Source: Desulfotignum sp. (lineage in GTDB: Bacteria > Desulfobacterota > Desulfobacteria > Desulfobacterales > Desulfobacteraceae). From it: a stretch of DNA of 14,927 nucleotides. The notes below the pieces were generated by a model. The model worked only from the letters and a program-made list of their open reading frames with translations, ran no database searches and was not told the DNA's origin. The stretch is taken from positions 1-14,927 of the forward strand of contig JAABRW010000022.1 in the NCBI GenBank assembly GCA_011390695.1, read 5' to 3'. Both the position numbers and the translations under genes were made by a program. Below, one piece after another: positions 1 through 7,021 of the stretch (positions are counted from its first letter, which is position 1; each line of letters begins with the position of its first letter).

Positions 1-95
1 CAGCCCTGTGGCCTTCCCTTGCCATCGCTTCGCTGGTGGTGGGGCTCAACCTGCTGGCAGACGGGATTCGTGAAGAATCCATGAGATATCAGTAA
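1..95 (+). CDS. C-terminal end of an Opp/Dpp-type ABC transporter permease (partial)
   Basis: The window opens inside a gene whose reading frame runs from base 3 to a TAA at 93-95. The visible 30 residues are hydrophobic and end in LNLLADGIREESMRYQ. This is the typical last membrane helix and short cytoplasmic tail of DppC/OppC-type permeases, which commonly end in a (F/L)NLLGDGLRD-like motif. A peptide-type ABC ATPase follows 50 bases downstream on the same strand, which supports the call. The protein would form half of the inner-membrane channel of a solute importer. The substrate and the full length cannot be judged from this fragment. Confidence 0.75.
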   Translation, partial: ALWPSLAIASLVVGLNLLADGIREESMRYQ

Positions 96-99
96 CCCT

Positions 100-126
100 G
101 TGCCCGGCAGCCGTGCTGCCGGGCAC
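100..126 (+). repeat. Perfect 12-bp hairpin between permease and ATPase genes
   Basis: GTGCCCGGCAGC (100-111) and GCTGCCGGGCAC (115-126) are exact reverse complements around the three-base loop CGT. No T-run follows, so this is not a classical intrinsic terminator. It lies between the permease stop and the ATPase ATG at 146, and it would bury the alternative GTG start at 113. Likely roles are mRNA stabilisation or a partial block that lowers ATPase expression relative to permease. That role is inferred; the stem itself is plain in the sequence. Confidence 0.7.
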
Positions 127-145
127 TGACAATGAAAGCGATCCT

Positions 146-2311
146 ATGGAACATACATCAGATATACCGGTATTGGAAGTCAAGGACCTGGCCATCTCCT
201 ACCAGACCCGGAAACAATTGGTGCCGGCGGTCAGGGGTGTCAATTTCACCGTCAGGCAGGGACAGACCGTGGGGGTTGTGGGGGAATCGGGCTGCGGCAA
301 AAGCACCATCGCCTTTGGTATTCTGGATTTTTTGGGTTCCAACGGCAAGGTGGTGGGGGGCAGCATCAAGTTCATGGGCAAGGAGATGGTGGGCACCCCC
401 AAGGCGGAACTGCGCAAAATCCGGGGCAACAACATCTCCATGGTATACCAGGATCCCATGCAGGCCCTCAACCCCTCTTTGACCATCGGTACCCAGCTCA
501 CAGAGGTGCTCACCGCCCACACCGACATAGGTGAAAAAGAGGCCTGGGACCGGTGCATTGCCATGCTGGAAAGGGTATACATGCCTGATGCCGCCAATGT
601 GATGAACCGGTATGTCCACATGATCTCCGGGGGCCAGCAGCAGCGGGTGGTGATTGCCATGGCCCTGCTCAACAACCCGTCCCTGCTTATCATGGACGAG
701 CCCACCACAGCCCTGGATGTGACCGTGGAAGCGGCTGTACTGGAACTGATAGAAGATCTGAAAAAAGATTTCAACACCGGCATCATTTTCATCACCCATA
801 ACCTGGGCGTGGTGGCCAAGGTGAGTGACCGGCTGTGTGTCATGTATGCCGGGGAGATGGTGGAGCAGGGGCCCATAGATCACCTGTTTGCCAACCCGGC
901 CCATCCCTATACCCGGGGGCTTTTGTGCTGTGTGCCCCGCCTGGGGGACAGCCTGTCCAACAACCGGCTGTGGTCCATCCAGGGACGGGTGCCCGACCCG
1001 GCGGAACGGGATCTCAACGCCTGTATTTTCGCCCCCAGGTGCGACTGGCGCCTGGAAGGCCGGCACCTGGAGGACAAAAGCCTCATTGCCAATTGTACCA
1101 CACAGCATCCCGAGCTGGTGGCCATATCAGAAGACCACTGGTCCAGATGTTTTCTGGGCAGAGAACCGTTGAAGGTACCCTGGGATGATTATGCCCGGGG
1201 CCAGAAAGAAACCGTCATTCAAATACCTGAAGGCGACGATGATCTGTCTTCCATGGATACGCTGCTCAATATTCAGAACATGCGGCTGTATTATCCGGAA
1301 CAGAATCCCTCTCTGCGGGCCATCCTGGGTATGGAAAAAAAATCATATGTCAAGGCGGTGGATGATATCTCCCTGAAGGTTCTCAAGGGCACCACCCTGG
1401 GAGTGGTAGGAGAATCGGGCTGCGGCAAAAGCACCATGGTGAAAGGTATCATCGGCCTGGAAGAACTCACGGGCGGCAAGGTGGATCTTATGGGCATCAA
1501 TTTGAACGAGCCTGCCCAGAAACGGGATCTGTCCTTGATCCGGGAACTGCAGATGGTGTTCCAGAATCCGGATTCCACCCTGAATCCCTCTTACACCATC
1601 GGCACCCAGATTGCGCGTCCCATCCAGAAATTCAAAACCGTTCCAAAAAGAAAGGTCCGCCAGGAGGTGGAACGGCTGCTGCGGGCGGTAAAACTGGCAT
1701 CCTATTATTATGACCGGTATCCCAGGCAGCTGTCCGGCGGGGAAAAACAGCGTATCGGCATTGCAAGGGCCCTGGCCAGCCGGCCGTCCCTTGTGATCTG
1801 TGACGAGCCGGTATCTGCGCTGGATGTGTCAGTGGCAGCTGCTGTTTTGAACCTGCTCAATGAGATCAAGGAAGACATGGGTTCCACAATGATATTCATC
1901 GCCCATGACCTGAGTGTGGTGCGCTTTATCTCCGATTTTGTGGCAGTCATGTATTTGGGTGAGATCGTGGAGTTCGGACCGGTATCTGCCATTTATCCGC
2001 CGCCCTATCATCCCTACTCGGAAGCGCTGCTCTCGTCGGTACCTATTCCCGACCCCACGGACAGGCGCCAGTCCATCATCCTGTCCGGAGATGTGCCCAG
2101 CCCCACCAACCGGCCGTCCGGCTGCTGCTTTCACACCCGGTGTCCCAGAAGATCGGTGCTGCCGGACAACGGGAAAATCTGTGAACAGGAAAAACCCAAA
2201 TTCCAGCGTCTGAAAAACGGTCATAAAATTCTGTGCCATATACCGGCGGACCAGCTCACGGAACTGGCCATGGAGCGGGGAGATGAGCGCATGATGCTGT
2301 CCACTGCGTAA
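146..2311 (+). CDS. Fused two-domain peptide/nickel-type ABC transporter ATP-binding protein (DppD-DppF fusion)
   Basis: This is a 721-residue cytoplasmic ATPase that would power the Opp/Dpp-type importer whose permease ends just upstream. It carries two complete nucleotide-binding domains in one chain. NBD1 has Walker A GESGCGKST (46-54), Q-loop Q102, signature SGGQQQR (161-167), Walker B LLIMDEP and H-loop His218. NBD2 has Walker A at 422-430, Q473, signature SGGEKQR (530-536), Walker B LVICDEP and His587. Each half ends in the OppD/DppD oligopeptide C-terminal region with spaced cysteines (C293, C299, C317, C335; C661, C666, C679, C697). Members of the family are known to bind a [4Fe-4S] cluster at this place. 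I chose ATG 146 (MEHTSDIPVLEV) over GTG 113, because 113 lies in a hairpin and adds residues without similarity. Family members are often two separate genes; natural fusions are known. The substrate is unknown: peptide, opine or quaternary amine are all possible. Confidence 0.93.
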   Translation: MEHTSDIPVLEVKDLAISYQTRKQLVPAVRGVNFTVRQGQTVGVVGESGCGKSTIAFGILDFLGSNGKVVGGSIKFMGKEMVGTPKAELRKIRGNNISMVYQDPMQALNPSLTIGTQLTEVLTAHTDIGEKEAWDRCIAMLERVYMPDAANVMNRYVHMISGGQQQRVVIAMALLNNPSLLIMDEPTTALDVTVEAAVLELIEDLKKDFNTGIIFITHNLGVVAKVSDRLCVMYAGEMVEQGPIDHLFANPAHPYTRGLLCCVPRLGDSLSNNRLWSIQGRVPDPAERDLNACIFAPRCDWRLEGRHLEDKSLIANCTTQHPELVAISEDHWSRCFLGREPLKVPWDDYARGQKETVIQIPEGDDDLSSMDTLLNIQNMRLYYPEQNPSLRAILGMEKKSYVKAVDDISLKVLKGTTLGVVGESGCGKSTMVKGIIGLEELTGGKVDLMGINLNEPAQKRDLSLIRELQMVFQNPDSTLNPSYTIGTQIARPIQKFKTVPKRKVRQEVERLLRAVKLASYYYDRYPRQLSGGEKQRIGIARALASRPSLVICDEPVSALDVSVAAAVLNLLNEIKEDMGSTMIFIAHDLSVVRFISDFVAVMYLGEIVEFGPVSAIYPPPYHPYSEALLSSVPIPDPTDRRQSIILSGDVPSPTNRPSGCCFHTRCPRRSVLPDNGKICEQEKPKFQRLKNGHKILCHIPADQLTELAMERGDERMMLSTA

Positions 2312-2326
2312 AAAAGGAATATTGCC

Positions 2327-3436
2327 ATGAAAAATCTGCTCAAAGACATTGCCCCGGTCACCCTTATGGGTCCGGGGCCCTCCTGTGTTCCCTCTTCAGT
2401 ACTGGAGGCACTTTCAAAACCAACCCTGGGCCATCTGGATCCTGAATTTATCCGGATCATGGATGCCATTAAAGACCAGCTCAAAACCCTGCTGCACACA
2501 GACAATGAACTGACCATTCCCATTTCCGGAACCGGGTCGGCAGGCATGGAATGCTGTTTTGTGAACCTCATTGAAAAAGATGATCCGATCCTGATCCTGG
2601 TGAACGGGGTGTTCGGCATGCGCATGCAGGATGTGGCCACCCGGCTGGGGGCCCGGGTGGATACCCTGGAATTTGACTGGGGAACCCCTGTCATCGTGGA
2701 TGTGGTGCAAAAAAAGCTAAAAGAAAAATCCTATAAACTGGTGGCTGTGGTGCATGCGGAGACCTCCACCGGTGTCCAGAATCCGGTGCCCGGCATAGGA
2801 AACCTCATAAAGGACAGTGACACCCTTTTTCTGGTGGACGCGGTGACCAGTTTCGGCGGTATGGAAATCCGCATGGATGAGTGGGGCATCGATGTGCTTT
2901 ACAGCGGCACCCAGAAATGTCTGTCCTGCCCGCCGGGGCTTTCTCCGGTTTCCTTTTCACCGGCGGCTGCGGCCGCCCTCCAGGCCAGGAAAACCAAGGT
3001 GCCCAACTGGTACCTGGACCTTTCTTTGATCATGAATTACTGGGAAGGCGCCACCCGGGCCTATCACCACACCGCCCCCGTCAACATGCTCTACGGCCTG
3101 TTTCAGGCACTTTTTCTGATCCTGGAAGAAGGTGAAACCAAAGTGTATGAGCGGCACATGGAAACCCACAGGCGCCTGGTGCTGGCCCTGGATAAGCTGG
3201 GCATCCATATGGTGGTGGATGCCGCCTGCCGCCTGCCCATGCTCAACGCAGTGTATATCCCGGACGGTATAGATGATGCAGCCGTCAGGAGCAGGCTGCT
3301 CAAAACCCATAAAATTGAAATCGGTGCCGGATTGGGAAATTTCGCCGGAAAAATCTGGCGCATCGGCCTTATGGGGCATACAGCCCGGTCAAAAAATGTG
3401 GACAAACTTGCAGCTTCCCTGAAAACCGTATGCTGA
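2327..3436 (+). CDS. Class V aminotransferase, alanine-glyoxylate / serine-pyruvate type
   Basis: This is a 369-residue PLP enzyme of fold type I, class V (Aminotran_5). The usual landmarks are in order: N-terminal GPGPS (16-19), SGTGSAG (68-73) for the cofactor phosphate, HAETSTG (143-149), LVDAVTSFGG with the PLP-ring Asp171, SGTQKCLSCPPG with the Schiff-base Lys197, and a C-terminal WRIGLMGH with Arg345 for the substrate carboxylate. The family transfers amino groups between alanine or serine and glyoxylate or pyruvate; some members act on other omega-amino acids, so the exact donor is open. AAAGGA about 8 bases before the ATG is a good ribosome site. Only 15 bases separate it from the ABC ATPase, so it is surely in the same operon. 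This suggests that the imported compound, or an amine released from it, is transaminated. Confidence 0.9.
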   Translation: MKNLLKDIAPVTLMGPGPSCVPSSVLEALSKPTLGHLDPEFIRIMDAIKDQLKTLLHTDNELTIPISGTGSAGMECCFVNLIEKDDPILILVNGVFGMRMQDVATRLGARVDTLEFDWGTPVIVDVVQKKLKEKSYKLVAVVHAETSTGVQNPVPGIGNLIKDSDTLFLVDAVTSFGGMEIRMDEWGIDVLYSGTQKCLSCPPGLSPVSFSPAAAAALQARKTKVPNWYLDLSLIMNYWEGATRAYHHTAPVNMLYGLFQALFLILEEGETKVYERHMETHRRLVLALDKLGIHMVVDAACRLPMLNAVYIPDGIDDAAVRSRLLKTHKIEIGAGLGNFAGKIWRIGLMGHTARSKNVDKLAASLKTVC

Positions 3437-3444
3437 CCTGAAAC

Positions 3445-3467
3445 CCTGTGTCACAGGCCCGGCCTGT
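3445..3467 (+). repeat. Overlapping alternative hairpins between aminotransferase and MFS genes
   Basis: CCTGTG (3445-3450) can pair with CACAGG (3452-3457), while ACAGGC (3453-3458) can instead pair with GCCTGT (3462-3467). The two stems share ACAGG and exclude each other. They occupy most of the 46-base gap and end 15 bases before the MFS start codon. No T-run follows, so termination is unlikely. An influence on translation of the MFS gene is possible but unproven. Confidence 0.4.
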
Positions 3468-3482
3468 CTGGTACATCCGCCC

Positions 3483-4661
3483 ATGCGATATCTTATTCTT
3501 GTTTCCGCCGTACTCATGCAGGTCTGCCTCGGGGCCACCTATTCCTGGAGTGTATATGTTCAGCCCCTCAAGACCCTGACAGGGCTTGCCCAGGGACCTG
3601 TACAGGTGCCGTTTACCGTGTTTTATTTCGTGTTTCCTCTGACCATGATGATCGCCGGGGGTTTTCTGCCCAGAATCGGTCCCAGGATCAGTGCCATGAC
3701 AGGGGGACTGCTGTTCGGCGGGGGGTGGCTTCTGGCAGGTCTGGGCAGCCACAGCTTTGTGTTCACCATTCTGGGAATCGGGGTTTTGGCAGGTATCGGC
3801 GCCGGCATGGCCTATATCGTACCCATTGCCGTGTGCATCCGCTGGTTTCCCCGATCCAAAGGCCTTGTTACCGGCATTGCCGTGGCCGGATTCGGCGGGG
3901 GAGCTGCCATGGTCAGCCAGGTGGGGGGCTTTCTCACCACTAGCCTCGGGTACACCCCGTTCCAGACATTTTATATCTTCGGCACCCTGTTTTTGTGCCT
4001 GGTGGTCCTGGCCGGCAGTGTGATGCAGTTTCCTGAAACCGCACAAACAATTGCGCCTTTGTCTTCCCTCAGACCGGGACAGGTGATGGGTCATGCCAAT
4101 TTTCAACTGCTTTATCTGGCCATGTTCATGGGACTGGCTGCCGGATTTGCCGTGAATGCCAACCTTAAGGAGATTTTTTCCGGAAACGGGCATGCAACAG
4201 AGATCGGCATCACCGCCGTTTCCCTGTTCGCGTTGGCCAATGCCGCCGGCCGGGTGATATGGGGGGCATTGTTCGACCGGATCAGGTCATCTGCCGCCCT
4301 CCAGGCCAACCTGATCTGCCAGGCAGCTGTTCTGGCGGCAGCCCCGCTTCTCACCGGATCTGCCTGGGGATTCTGGACATTTGCCCTGATCACCGGATTC
4401 AACTATGGCGGGGTGCTGGTGATTTATGTATCCAGCGCCGCCAGAAGCTGGGGGTCAGGCCATGTCTCCCGGGTGTACGGCTGGCTGTTCACCGCAAATA
4501 TCCCGGCTTCCCTGTCCCCCATTGCCGCCGGGATTGTATTTGATATCACCCGTGATTTCACCCCGGCCCTGGCCGGCCTGGCAGTCCTGCTGGCAGGCAC
4601 GGTGCTTTTGATTCGGCAAAAATCCACTGTGATCAATGCCCGCATTTCTCCGTTGACATGA
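3483..4661 (+). CDS. MFS transporter, OFA (oxalate/formate antiporter) family
   Basis: This is a 392-residue integral membrane protein, the normal length for a 12-helix major facilitator. The N-terminus (LMQVCLGATYSWSVY...) and the loop after helix 4 (IRWFPRSKGLVTGIAVAGFGGGA, residues about 119-141) match the OFA family. In that family W-F-P-x-(R/K)-(R/K)-G is the characteristic cytoplasmic loop motif. Known members exchange organic anions such as oxalate and formate, and many are of unknown substrate. There is no clear Shine-Dalgarno sequence before ATG 3483, but the start agrees with the family N-terminus. It follows the aminotransferase by 46 bases and probably shares its transcript. It may export the keto-acid product of the aminotransferase or import its partner; that is inference. 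Confidence 0.88.
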   Translation: MRYLILVSAVLMQVCLGATYSWSVYVQPLKTLTGLAQGPVQVPFTVFYFVFPLTMMIAGGFLPRIGPRISAMTGGLLFGGGWLLAGLGSHSFVFTILGIGVLAGIGAGMAYIVPIAVCIRWFPRSKGLVTGIAVAGFGGGAAMVSQVGGFLTTSLGYTPFQTFYIFGTLFLCLVVLAGSVMQFPETAQTIAPLSSLRPGQVMGHANFQLLYLAMFMGLAAGFAVNANLKEIFSGNGHATEIGITAVSLFALANAAGRVIWGALFDRIRSSAALQANLICQAAVLAAAPLLTGSAWGFWTFALITGFNYGGVLVIYVSSAARSWGSGHVSRVYGWLFTANIPASLSPIAAGIVFDITRDFTPALAGLAVLLAGTVLLIRQKSTVINARISPLT

Positions 4662-4693
4662 GGTCTTCACCCCTGCTTCGGCCGGGTTATTGA

Positions 4694-4724
4694 TTTACTT
4701 TCCCAACTGAACATGGTAGATAAT
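4694..4724 (+). promoter_or_regulatory. Possible sigma-70 promoter of the histidine kinase gene
   Basis: In the AT-rich 139-base gap before the kinase, TTTACT (4694-4699) is followed after 19 bases by GATAAT (4719-4724), or after 17 bases by TAGATA (4717-4722). A second, weaker option is TTGAGG at 4728-4733 with TAGTAT at 4753-4758. The gap and the lack of a clear ribosome site make a separate promoter plausible, but none of these is convincing alone. No terminator was seen after the MFS gene. Confidence 0.3.
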
Positions 4725-4800
4725 CTTTTGAGGATCCGGTATTCACAACATTTAGTATGTTTAGAGCACTGCTGGCAATTGATGCAACCCAGGCAAACAG

Positions 4801-6711
4801 ATGCAGGACAACATGTCACCTTCCAGTGAAAATTCCGACGGAAAACCCGATGCACACGGCAGGCGTTACAAGGAAAGCCGCCTGGCCCGGAAGCGCCTGA
4901 ATACCTTGCTCAAATTTCTGGCTGATCCGGTGTTCGCCTTTTCCCTGGACAATACCGTGGAATATGTCAATCCGGCATTTGAAAGGGTTTTCGGCTGGAC
5001 CCTGGATGAAATAAAAGGCAAAAACATCAATTTTATTCCGTCCCACCTGCTTGGCCAGGCAAAGCAGGGAATGAAGCAGCTGTATTCAAACCGTACCGTG
5101 CTTGACTTTGAAACCCAGCGGTATACCAAGGACGGCCGTATTCTTGATATCATGATCAACGCCTCCCTTTTGTATGATGAACATGACAACCCCATGGGCC
5201 AGGTATTGATCCTCCGGGATGTGACCGCTGAAAAGCGCATGGCAAAAACCAACCAGATCATGTTCAGGATTTCCAATGCACTGCATACCTATCACAAACT
5301 GGGAGATCTGGTGGCCATTATCACTGCGGAAATCCAGAAACTGGTGTCAGTGGAAGGGGCGTTCATCCTTCTGGCAGATGAGAAAACAGATGAACTGTAT
5401 TTTTTTTCTGCCCAGTTCAAGGACGCAGCATCAGGCAGCAAATTCAAGAAAATACGGTTTTCTGCCGACCAGGGGGTATCCGGCCATGTCTACAAGACCG
5501 GCCGGCCTTTGCTGATCCCGGATATTTCACAATGCGATTTTTATCTCAGACGGGTGGATGAGGAAACCGATCTGGTGGCAGAAAACATGCTGTCCGTGCC
5601 CATCAGGCTCAAAGACCGGGTCATCGGGGTGGTGTCGGTGGTGAACAAACTCCAGGGACAGTTTGATGACACAGACATTGACCAGTTGATGATGGTGGCC
5701 AGCACCGTGGCCCTTCCCATTGAAAATACCCGGATCCATGAGGAGCTGGAACAGTCCTATGCTGATCTGAAAGTTTTGAACCAGGCAAAAGACAAGGTCA
5801 TCAACCATCTGGCCCATGAACTGAAAACCCCGGTGTCTGTGGTGGATGCCGCCATGAAGCTGCTGGCCAAAAAGCTGGCGGCCAGGGGCATACATGATGC
5901 CCACATGGAAAAGATCGTTTCCCGGGGCAGAAGGAATCTTGCCAGGATCCTGGACATCCAGTATGAAGTGGAAGACCTGCTGAAAAAAAAGGAATTTGCC
6001 GCCTACCATATTCTTGGCCGGCTGGTGGATGCCTGCAAAGACCAGTTTGTGCTGCTGGCGGAAAACCAGACCCGGGCTGCTGCTGTCCTGGATGCGGTGC
6101 ATAAAGCCATTGAAACCCTTTTCGGCCCGGCCCGGCTGGAAAACCAGACCATTTTCCCGGACAACTATATTACACAGCACCTGAAAAAACTGGCACCGGA
6201 TATTGCTTTCCGCCGGTGTGCCATAAACACCTGTCTGGATTCCCGCGTGCCCGTTCATATTCCCGAAGAGATTCTGGATATCATTGTAACCGGTCTTATC
6301 CGCAATGCCATTGAATACACACCGGACGGCGGTCGGATCGATATCATTGTCACCGGCACCAAAACCCACCCGGAACTGGTGATCAAAGATTACGGCATCG
6401 GGTTCACCAGAGAGAACCTGCACCTGATTTTTGAAAATTATTTTACCCCGCCGGTATCAGGTGAATACACCACCAAAATCCCCTATGCCTTCAATGCCGG
6501 GGGCAGGGGATTTGATCTGCTGCGCATAAAGCTGTTTTCCGAGCGGTTTGCTTTTACTTTTAAAATTGATTCAACCAGGTGCGCCTTTATTCCAAAAGAC
6601 ACAGATCTTTGTCCGGGAAACATCTGTCGCTGCAGCTTCTGCACAACGACGGATGACTGTCTTGCTTCCGGGGGAACCTCTGTCCGTCTTATTTTTCAGG
6701 CACCATCATAA
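4801..6711 (+). CDS. Orphan PAS-GAF sensor histidine kinase with C-terminal cysteine cluster
   Basis: This is a 636-residue, apparently soluble sensor kinase with no membrane segments. Order of domains: a PAS domain at about 32-145 (FAFSLDNTVEYVNPAFERVFGW ... GQVLILRDVTAEK), a GAF domain at about 160-310, and a dimerisation/phospho-acceptor helix with H-box LAHELKTP (His339). A stretch of about 90 residues without a clear domain follows. The ATPase domain then has N-box Asn502 (RNAIEYTPDG), G1 box DYGIGF (530-535), F-box IFENYF and G2 box GGRGFDLLRIK (567-577). Near the end, five cysteines (C604, C609, C611, C614, C620) sit inside the last strands of the ATPase domain. I have the impression that similar clusters occur in related deltaproteobacterial kinases; they may bind metal or Fe-S. 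No response regulator lies next to it. ATG 4813, with AGGA just before it, is an alternative start. Confidence 0.9.
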   Translation: MQDNMSPSSENSDGKPDAHGRRYKESRLARKRLNTLLKFLADPVFAFSLDNTVEYVNPAFERVFGWTLDEIKGKNINFIPSHLLGQAKQGMKQLYSNRTVLDFETQRYTKDGRILDIMINASLLYDEHDNPMGQVLILRDVTAEKRMAKTNQIMFRISNALHTYHKLGDLVAIITAEIQKLVSVEGAFILLADEKTDELYFFSAQFKDAASGSKFKKIRFSADQGVSGHVYKTGRPLLIPDISQCDFYLRRVDEETDLVAENMLSVPIRLKDRVIGVVSVVNKLQGQFDDTDIDQLMMVASTVALPIENTRIHEELEQSYADLKVLNQAKDKVINHLAHELKTPVSVVDAAMKLLAKKLAARGIHDAHMEKIVSRGRRNLARILDIQYEVEDLLKKKEFAAYHILGRLVDACKDQFVLLAENQTRAAAVLDAVHKAIETLFGPARLENQTIFPDNYITQHLKKLAPDIAFRRCAINTCLDSRVPVHIPEEILDIIVTGLIRNAIEYTPDGGRIDIIVTGTKTHPELVIKDYGIGFTRENLHLIFENYFTPPVSGEYTTKIPYAFNAGGRGFDLLRIKLFSERFAFTFKIDSTRCAFIPKDTDLCPGNICRCSFCTTTDDCLASGGTSVRLIFQAPS

Positions 6712-6921
6712 AGACTGCTTCATCACAGCCAGAGATTTTTCCCATGTTTCGCCATGGGCGATGGGCAAAGAGGCGGCGGAATCATAATTGGAGGGAAATT
6801 CATACCCGCCTGCGATGCAGGAAGCCAGCCTGACTTCGGGCCGCCCGGAGAGATATACCGGGCAATGTGGCCGGCATTCGTTAATGCCGTGCTGGTCTGC
6901 AAGGACCCAGGTATATCCTGT
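6706..6921 (-). pseudogene. Start-less 71-codon open frame, possible gene remnant
   Basis: On the minus strand an open frame runs from a TAA at 6922-6924 to a TGA at 6706-6708, overlapping the last bases of the kinase gene. The translation looks protein-like (for example IAGGYEFPSNYDSAASLP, then IAHGETWEKSLAVMKQSL at the end) but contains no ATG, GTG or TTG start near its beginning. Its only ATG, preceded by a GTG, is a few codons from the stop. I do not recognise the family. The plus strand also has a 59-codon ATG frame over the same bases (6754-6933), so openness alone proves little. This may be the tail of a deleted gene, or a structured repeat whose complement happens to be open. Confidence 0.25.
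6741..6917 (+). other. Hairpin-rich intergenic element, candidate structured RNA or repeat
   Basis: The 310-base gap between kinase and flavoprotein has a GC-rich half full of local stems. They are CCCATG/CATGGG (6741-6746/6753-6758), GGCGG/CCGCC (6772-6776/6806-6810), CCTGC/GCAGG (6809-6813/6817-6821) and GCCCGG/CCGGGC (6843-6848/6858-6863). Further on are CGGCATT/AATGCCG (6872-6878/6883-6889, loop CGTT) and GGTC/GACC (6894-6897/6904-6907). The last two are enclosed by the exact 8-bp pair GATATACC/GGTATATC (6852-6859/6910-6917), which would give a three-way junction. That pairing competes with GCCCGG/CCGGGC. The element ends just before the promoter at 6930, so it would not be part of that promoter's transcript. 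It does not match a tRNA or any riboswitch I know. A mobile repeat or the 3' end of the kinase mRNA are the main alternatives. Confidence 0.45.
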
Positions 6922-6922
6922 T

Positions 6923-6977
6923 TATTTATTTGACAATTGTTAATCTTTGGGTAAAATAGACATTCGTTTAATAAATA
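6923..6977 (+). promoter_or_regulatory. Candidate operator half-sites flanking the promoter
   Basis: TATTTAT (6923-6929) directly precedes the -35 box, and its reverse complement ATAAATA (6971-6977) lies just after the expected start of transcription. In fact nine bases, TTATTTATT and AATAAATAA, match on each side (6922-6930/6970-6978). The same two heptamers form a compact palindrome on the mttB promoter at 8184-8199. Shared sites at both promoters fit control by the MarR protein encoded between them. Such A/T words can arise by chance in AT-rich DNA. Confidence 0.35.
6930..6957 (+). promoter_or_regulatory. Near-consensus sigma-70 promoter of the flavoprotein-marR operon
   Basis: TTGACA (6930-6935) is a perfect -35 box, followed after 16 bases by TAAAAT (6952-6957), one mismatch from the -10 consensus. 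Transcription would start near 6964, about 58 bases before the flavoprotein ATG. The -35 box overlaps the perfect 8-bp palindrome ACAATTGT (6933-6940), which extends with one mismatch to a 14-bp palindrome (6930-6943). That is the kind of site a MarR dimer could occupy to block RNA polymerase. Confidence 0.7.
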
Positions 6978-7021
6978 ACTGTGGAAGGTACCGCCCCTGC
7001 CCACAAAAACAGGAGATGACA

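Noticed and set aside
158..1108. A 316-codon minus-strand frame inside the ABC ATPase gene.
   Set aside because: The opposite strand encodes two intact ATPase domains with all motifs; this is a complementary-strand shadow.
3369..4193. A 274-codon minus-strand frame opposite the MFS gene.
   Set aside because: It is hydrophilic and low in complexity, as expected for the complement of a membrane protein gene; the plus strand has the OFA motifs.
5527..6423. A 298-codon minus-strand frame opposite the histidine kinase.
   Set aside because: It is a shadow of the GAF, H-box and ATPase regions, without recognisable domains of its own.
6852..6917. The three-way fold was considered as a tRNA.
   Set aside because: The closing stem is 8 bp, there is no anticodon arm in the right place, and no T-arm sequence (GTTCRA-type) is present.
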